This document shows, in pieces, positions 5,923 through 9,659 of a DNA stretch of 9,659 nucleotides. The translations under genes were made by a program, and so were the position numbers. Under the pieces are notes generated by a model. The model was given only the letters and a program-made list of their open reading frames with translations. It did no database searches and was not told the DNA's origin. This DNA is from an uncultured Prevotellaceae bacterium (GTDB lineage Bacteria > Bacteroidota > Bacteroidia > Bacteroidales > Bacteroidaceae): assembly GCA_946403615.1 (NCBI GenBank), contig CAMJAO010000062.1, positions 1-9,659 of the forward strand. Direction: 5' to 3'. How positions within the stretch are numbered: the first letter of the stretch is position 1; each line of letters begins with the position of its first letter.

Positions 5923-5949
5923 TCCCTCTTGTCTACTCCGACAGAGGGA
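5923..5949 (+). promoter_or_regulatory. Hairpin between shell and cargo genes
   Basis: TCCCTCTTGTC (5923-5933) pairs with GACAGAGGGA (5940-5949), 10 bp with one bulged T and a 6-nt loop. The right arm contains AGAGGGA, the only Shine-Dalgarno-like sequence before the cargo start at 5961. No T-run follows. It may lower translation of the cargo relative to the shell, or mark a processing or stabilisation point. Confidence 0.5.
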
Positions 5950-5960
5950 TGTAAAGAAAT

Positions 5961-7502
5961 ATGTATATGATTGATATACAGAATATCACCGACCACGGAT
6001 TGGAAGATTCTACGCTCGATTTGTTTCGCCAAATAGCGCGGAAATATTGCCCAGAGAAATTGCAGAAGGAGAGGCAAGCGTTATTGCCAGATGAGCAAAT
6101 AAACCTCGATGTCCTGAGACACTTTCTTCAACCGGATTTTGAATCCGCATCCCAAGATTCTGGATTTGCCTCTCCCACCTCAGCCGATAAAGGCAATTCC
6201 TCGCACACGGTTCCGCATGACAATGGATTCGGCATAGGAATACCCGAGACCCAAAAACTGCGTGAATTGAATTATGAGGAGGTTGACACGCTGAACTCTG
6301 AGGAAATCAAAAAGGATTTCCCAGTGCTGCATCAGAAGGTGAACGGACATGACCTCGTCTGGCTCGACAATGGAGCTACAACGCAGAAACCTATTCAGGT
6401 GATTGACAAGATTTCGGATTACTACAAGACGTATAATTCGAATATCCACCGTGGAGCCCACACACTGGCCGCCCGTGCCACCGACGCTTACGAAGAAGCC
6501 CGCGAAAAGGTACAGCGGTTTATCAATGCCGCCACAAGTGAGGAAATCATCTTCGTACGCGGAACCACGGAGGGTATCAATCTTGTGGCTCAAACTTATG
6601 GGCGACAATTCCTGACACCTGGAGACGAAGTCATCGTCTCGGAGCTCGATCATCATGCCAATATTGTGCCTTGGCAACGGGTATGTCATGAGCGCGGTTG
6701 TCAACTGAAGGCTATCCCCACCGACAAGAATGGTGACCTTGTCCTATCTGAGTATGAACGGCTTATCACACCTCGAACACGTTTTGTCAGCGTGGGGCAT
6801 GTGAATAACACTTTTGGCACCATCAATGATGTGAGGCGCATCATCGACATCGCGCATGGGCACAATATCCCTGTGCTTATCGACGGTGCCCAATCGATAG
6901 CCCATACTCCAGTCGACGTGCAACAACTTGGCGCTGATTTCTTTGTATTCAGTGGTCATAAAATCTATGGACCCAACGGCATCGGTGTAGTTTATGGCCG
7001 CAAATCGTTACTTGAAAAGATGCAACCGTGGCAGGGCGGTGGCAACATGATTAAAGATGTGACCATAGAGCACACTGAGTACAATGTTCCTCCTGCCCGT
7101 TTCGAGGCAGGTACACCCAATGTTGCAGACGCCATCGGACTAGGTGCAGCCCTCGACTATGTGAGACATCTCGGCATCCGTAACATTGAGCACCACGAGC
7201 ACAAACTGACAGAATATGCCCGCGAACAGTTGGGGCAAATCAATGGATTGACACTAATTGGCAATCCAAAAAACAGGGTCTCTGTAGTGAGTTTTGTCCT
7301 CGATGGAATACCCGTAGCGGAAACGGGTACCCTGCTGGACAAAGAAGGCATCGCAGTGCGCGCAGGTCATCATTGTGCACAACCCGCCCTCCGCGCCCTT
7401 GGCTACGAGATGAGTGTGCGCCCGACATTCGCTCTCTACAACACTCGTGAGGACGTAGACAAACTCGTCATTGCCGTAAAGAAAATCATTGCAAGCAGAT
7501 GA
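5961..7502 (+). CDS. sufS: SufS-type cysteine desulfurase with N-terminal encapsulin-targeting extension
   Basis: A 513-residue protein: a group II (SufS/CsdA) desulfurase domain from about residue 113 (LNSEEIKKDFPVL) preceded by about 110 extra residues. The catalytic set is complete: HHANIVPW (231-238), Asp308-Gly-Ala-Gln, the PLP lysine Lys334 in SGHKIYG, the persulfide cysteine Cys472 in RAGHHCAQP, and Arg487 in the SVRPTF region. It converts L-cysteine to alanine plus enzyme-bound persulfide. The extension has a helix-prone part (about 12-60) and a Ser/Gly/Asp/Pro-rich, apparently disordered linker (about 61-105). Family 2 encapsulin desulfurases carry such N-terminal extensions for cargo loading, so this is the predicted cargo of the adjacent shell. 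Start 5961 was taken as the first ATG after AGAGGGA; a second ATG follows two codons later. It ends 16 nt before the MetY start. Confidence 0.93.
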   Translation: MYMIDIQNITDHGLEDSTLDLFRQIARKYCPEKLQKERQALLPDEQINLDVLRHFLQPDFESASQDSGFASPTSADKGNSSHTVPHDNGFGIGIPETQKLRELNYEEVDTLNSEEIKKDFPVLHQKVNGHDLVWLDNGATTQKPIQVIDKISDYYKTYNSNIHRGAHTLAARATDAYEEAREKVQRFINAATSEEIIFVRGTTEGINLVAQTYGRQFLTPGDEVIVSELDHHANIVPWQRVCHERGCQLKAIPTDKNGDLVLSEYERLITPRTRFVSVGHVNNTFGTINDVRRIIDIAHGHNIPVLIDGAQSIAHTPVDVQQLGADFFVFSGHKIYGPNGIGVVYGRKSLLEKMQPWQGGGNMIKDVTIEHTEYNVPPARFEAGTPNVADAIGLGAALDYVRHLGIRNIEHHEHKLTEYAREQLGQINGLTLIGNPKNRVSVVSFVLDGIPVAETGTLLDKEGIAVRAGHHCAQPALRALGYEMSVRPTFALYNTREDVDKLVIAVKKIIASR

Positions 7503-7518
7503 ACGTTCCATACTACAG

Positions 7519-8757
7519 ATGAAATACGAAACGAAAGTATTGACCACAAAGTATCAAAAACCTGATGCTTATGGGGCATTGTCGATGCCTGTCTACCAAA
7601 CTGCCGCTTTCGAGTTTCCTACGGCAAAAGCGATGAGTGATGCTTTCTGCGGAAGGAGCATGTCGCCATCGTATTCACGCATCGCAAATCCGACAACCAC
7701 CTTTTTAGAGGAACGTGTGAGGCAGATTACCGGTGCAGTCAGTGTGGCTGCACTCAATTCGGGTATGGCTGCCATCTCTTACGCACTAACGGCAGTCAGT
7801 CAGACTGGACTGAACATAGTAGCCTCTAAACACTTGTTTGGCAACAGTGTCTCCTTATTGCATGACACGTTGGGCGGTTTTGGCGTTGAGACGCGTTTTG
7901 CTGACTTTACGAAATTAGAAGAAGTGAAGGCACTGATTGATGACAAGACTTGTGCCCTTTTCTTTGAGATTATCACCAACCCGCAACTCTTTGTTCCCGA
8001 CATTCAGAAATTGGCGGAGATTGCTAGAGGTGCGGGGGTTCCGTTAATTGCTGATACAACCATCGTGCCGTTTTCTGCTTTTCATGCAGGTGTTTGGGGT
8101 ATTGACATCGAAGTGGTCAGCAGTACGAAATATATATCTGGCGGAGGCACTGGACTAGGCGGATTGCTTATTGACTACGGAAAATTCGACTGGTCGAAAT
8201 CTCCCTCAACCATTTTGCAGAATCGCATCAAACGATACGGGAAAAAACAGGCCTTTATGGCAAGAGTAAAGACTGAATTGATGACGAATCTTGGAGCGAT
8301 AATGACTCCTCAGGTGGCCTATATGGAAACGCTTGGACTGGATACGCTCGATATCCGTTTCCGCCGCCAAGCTGAGACAACGCTGTGGCTGGCACAGCAA
8401 TGTCAGCAGCTTTCAGAAATCAAGCATGTCAACTATACCGGCTTGGAAGACAACCCTTTCTATGAATTGTCTCTCTTGCAGTTCGGACCTCTTCCCGGCG
8501 CCGTTTTCACCATTGCACTGTCATCGAAAGAAACCGCTTTCAATTTCATTGACAAATTGAAAATCTTTCGTCGGGCAACCAACCTCTTTGATCGCAAGTC
8601 TTTGGCTATACATCCTGCCAGTACCATTTTCGGGCTCTTCACTCCCGAACAATGCGCAGATATGTCCGTATCCGATACCATTATCCGCCTGAGTGTCGGA
8701 CTTGAAGACGGGGAGGATTTATTGGCGGATATCAAAGAGAGTCTTGTAAGCAAATAA
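7519..8757 (+). CDS. metY: MetY-like O-acetylhomoserine sulfhydrylase (Cys/Met-metabolism PLP family)
   Basis: A 412-residue fold-type I PLP enzyme. Motifs: PVYQTAAFEF (24-33); SYSRIANPT (51-59), which contacts the PLP phosphate of the neighbouring subunit; Asp179 in IADTT; the Schiff-base Lys204 in SSTKYISGGGTGLGG; and Arg390 in IIRLSVGLED, binding the substrate carboxylate. The GTGLGGLLIDYGKFDW stretch (210-225) favours MetY over cystathionine gamma-synthase. The usual Gly-Gly-His after the lysine reads Gly-Gly-Gly here. The reaction would be O-acetylhomoserine plus sulfide, or a protein thiocarboxylate as in Wolinella MetY/HcyS, to homocysteine. The ATG at 7519 is preferred over an in-frame TTG at 7489 that overlaps the desulfurase gene. 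It is the last gene of the unit; no clear terminator separates it from the convergent regulator 19 nt away. Confidence 0.92.
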   Translation: MKYETKVLTTKYQKPDAYGALSMPVYQTAAFEFPTAKAMSDAFCGRSMSPSYSRIANPTTTFLEERVRQITGAVSVAALNSGMAAISYALTAVSQTGLNIVASKHLFGNSVSLLHDTLGGFGVETRFADFTKLEEVKALIDDKTCALFFEIITNPQLFVPDIQKLAEIARGAGVPLIADTTIVPFSAFHAGVWGIDIEVVSSTKYISGGGTGLGGLLIDYGKFDWSKSPSTILQNRIKRYGKKQAFMARVKTELMTNLGAIMTPQVAYMETLGLDTLDIRFRRQAETTLWLAQQCQQLSEIKHVNYTGLEDNPFYELSLLQFGPLPGAVFTIALSSKETAFNFIDKLKIFRRATNLFDRKSLAIHPASTIFGLFTPEQCADMSVSDTIIRLSVGLEDGEDLLADIKESLVSK

Positions 8758-8776
8758 ACAATACCAACAAGATAGG

Positions 8777-9418
8777 CTAAATATAGAATTCAGAGGAATC
8801 GACTAACCCCGCACGCAACGCATATTTCACCGCTTCGTGCGCAGTGTTGATATTCAGTTTGCGAAAGATGTTTTTGCGATGAGTTGTGATGGTGTGCACA
8901 CTTGAGAAACGCTCGTTTGCTATTTCTTTCGTAGTCTTTCCCTGAGCGATGGCTTTGACTATCTCTCTTTCTGTAACAGTTAAAACGGCTGGTTCTTGCT
9001 CTTCCTGCTTCTGGTTAATAAGGAAATCCATGGCACGCTGACTGATGTAGCGTTTACCTGAAGAAACAGACTGCAGGGCTTCAAGAATACATCTGATGGT
9101 GTCATCCTTAAAAACGATACTGAAAGCATTTGAAGAAAAAATCATATGACGCATGAACCTCTCTGTCTGGTCATCACTGATGAGAATCCACGAAGCCATG
9201 CTAAACCGTTCGCTGATGATAAGCAATTGCTCTTCATCCGCAATATCAAATAAAGTGTAATCGAGAATAACCGTAGAATATTCATTCTTTTGCAACATGG
9301 TGACAAGTTCTTTTTTATTTGTTGCCCGTAGAATGACATTCTCTTCTTTCTCTTGTATTAATCTTTCCATAGCGAACCTCGTCAAATCCTGATTGTCCGC
9401 CAAAATGTAGTTAGCCAT
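8777..9418 (-). CDS. LuxR/NarL-family response regulator
   Basis: A 213-residue, two-domain protein. The N-terminal half resembles a receiver: Asp8 (followed by Asn9 rather than a second acid), Asp53 in VILDYTLFD as the probable phosphorylation site, Ser81 and Lys104 in VFKDD. The C-terminal GerE/LuxR helix-turn-helix spans about 145-205: LTVTEREIVKAIAQGKTTKE, the recognition region around SSVHTITTHRKNIFRKL, and a final helix AHEAVKYALRAGL. By family it is an activator responding to phosphorylation, with no kinase gene in the window. It converges on the sulfur unit and is the only regulator here. NarL-type proteins bind paired heptamers separated by 2 nt, which the palindromes at 1002-1017 and 2569-2584 can be read as, so it is the leading candidate for their regulator. 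The reduced acidic pocket leaves phosphorylation uncertain. Confidence 0.88.
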   Translation of the reverse strand: MANYILADNQDLTRFAMERLIQEKEENVILRATNKKELVTMLQKNEYSTVILDYTLFDIADEEQLLIISERFSMASWILISDDQTERFMRHMIFSSNAFSIVFKDDTIRCILEALQSVSSGKRYISQRAMDFLINQKQEEQEPAVLTVTEREIVKAIAQGKTTKEIANERFSSVHTITTHRKNIFRKLNINTAHEAVKYALRAGLVDSSEFYI

Positions 9419-9435
9419 ACTGCCTCTTTTGGTTG

Positions 9436-9443
9436 CAAAGATA
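9436..9443 (-). promoter_or_regulatory. -7 element of the LuxR-type regulator gene
   Basis: The minus strand reads TATCTTTG (9443-9436), matching the Bacteroidota -7 consensus. No good TTTG lies 19-21 nt upstream. The transcription start would be near 9429, giving a leader of only about 10 nt. A lone ATGGGTA half-site-like sequence (9472-9478) lies upstream; it may be chance. I see nothing else definite in 9444-9569. Confidence 0.5.
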
Positions 9444-9569
9444 ACTTTTTAATTTATATTAAAGAATATTCATGGGTATTTTTGTGATATTTTTCTTACA
9501 AATTTCCGTTCCTTAGTGCAACAAATAGATGCAACCATATAAGCTGGTTGAGGACTATAACAATAGACT

Positions 9570-9616
9570 AAAGAAACGGCCGTCCCCCAATTATTGGGAA
9601 ACGGCCGTTTCTTTTT
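9570..9616. terminator. Strong bidirectional intrinsic terminator
   Basis: AAAGAAACGGCCGT (9570-9583) pairs perfectly with ACGGCCGTTTCTTT (9601-9614) over 14 bp. An inner CCCAA/TTGGG stem (9586-9590 with 9594-9598) extends the fold. A T-run follows in the plus direction (9612-9616), and the A-rich left arm gives a T-rich end in the minus direction. It most likely ends the minus-strand gene entering from the right edge and insulates the regulator gene from it. Confidence 0.85.
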
Positions 9617-9659
9617 AGGTGTTTTTATCAACTGAGGGGGCAACGAAGGACTGGCGCGT
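9615..9659 (-). CDS. Possible C-terminal end of a minus-strand gene running off the right edge
   Basis: One minus-strand frame encodes 14 residues (TRQSFVAPSVDKNT) and stops at TAA (9617-9615), directly before the terminator hairpin, which is the usual position for a gene end. Of the other two frames, one stops after nine codons and the other runs through the hairpin. The fragment is too short for homology, so product and even coding status are uncertain. Confidence 0.3.
   Translation of the reverse strand, partial: TRQSFVAPSVDKNT

Noticed and set aside
6180..6704. A 174-codon minus-strand open frame
   Set aside because: It is antisense inside the cysteine desulfurase gene and has no family features.
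7489..7518. TTG start for MetY overlapping the desulfurase stop
   Set aside because: The ATG at 7519 gives the usual MetY N-terminus; the ten extra residues are unlike the family.
8735..8772. CTTGT/ACAAG inverted repeat as terminator of the operon
   Set aside because: The stem is only 5 bp with a long loop and no T-run, so it is not distinguishable from chance.
1..9659. Mobile elements, CRISPR arrays, tRNA or rRNA genes
   Set aside because: No transposase or integrase motifs, no regularly spaced repeats and no recognisable structural RNA genes were seen on either strand.

Overview
The window looks like a chromosomal segment from a member of the Bacteroidota, probably a Bacteroidales/Prevotella-type organism. 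Four candidate promoters carry the phylum's -7 element (TAnnTTTG), one of them with a perfect TTTG -33 box 19 nt upstream. Translation starts are AT-rich with weak Shine-Dalgarno sequences, and the proteins resemble Bacteroidota families. There are no rRNA or tRNA genes, CRISPR arrays, insertion sequences or phage genes.

Layout. Bases 1-696 (minus) hold the 5' part of a secreted metallo-beta-lactamase-fold hydrolase, truncated by the window edge, with its promoter at 833-863. A divergent region (697-1098) leads into transcription unit 1 (plus, 1099-2509): a ThiS/MoaD-like sulfur carrier whose Gly-Gly is capped by Ser-Arg, an E1-like adenylyltransferase, and a JAMM metallopeptidase, all tightly coupled. 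After a 267-nt gap comes transcription unit 2 (plus, 2777-8757): PLP cysteine synthase, DsrE-type protein, TusA-like sulfurtransferase, family 2B encapsulin with a cyclic-nucleotide-binding-like domain, SufS-type cysteine desulfurase with a long N-terminal extension, and MetY-like O-acetylhomoserine sulfhydrylase. A convergent LuxR/NarL-type regulator (minus, 8777-9418) follows, then a strong terminator and probably the end of another minus-strand gene.

How they work together (inference from families and synteny). The desulfurase is the predicted cargo of the encapsulin, as in known family 2 sulfur nanocompartments, and would release sulfane sulfur from cysteine inside the shell. TusA- and DsrE-like proteins could relay persulfide sulfur. 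The E1 enzyme and the JAMM-processed carrier could form a protein thiocarboxylate, as in the mycobacterial CysO/Mec/CysM and Wolinella HcyS/HcyD/HcyF pathways. Cysteine synthase and MetY would then place the sulfur in cysteine and homocysteine. The cluster thus combines a sulfur-storage compartment with thiocarboxylate-dependent amino-acid synthesis.

Regulation. Both transcription units carry the same upstream array: a TACCA-N6-TGGTA palindrome, a conserved CAGAATRCC block and a GCGATTNC block over the -33 position, with exactly 46 nt between palindrome and -7 box in both cases. This implies one shared regulator, for which the adjacent LuxR/NarL-type protein is the obvious candidate. The cysteine synthase leader can additionally fold into a three-way-junction-like RNA with a competing hairpin, and a hairpin sits between the shell and cargo genes.
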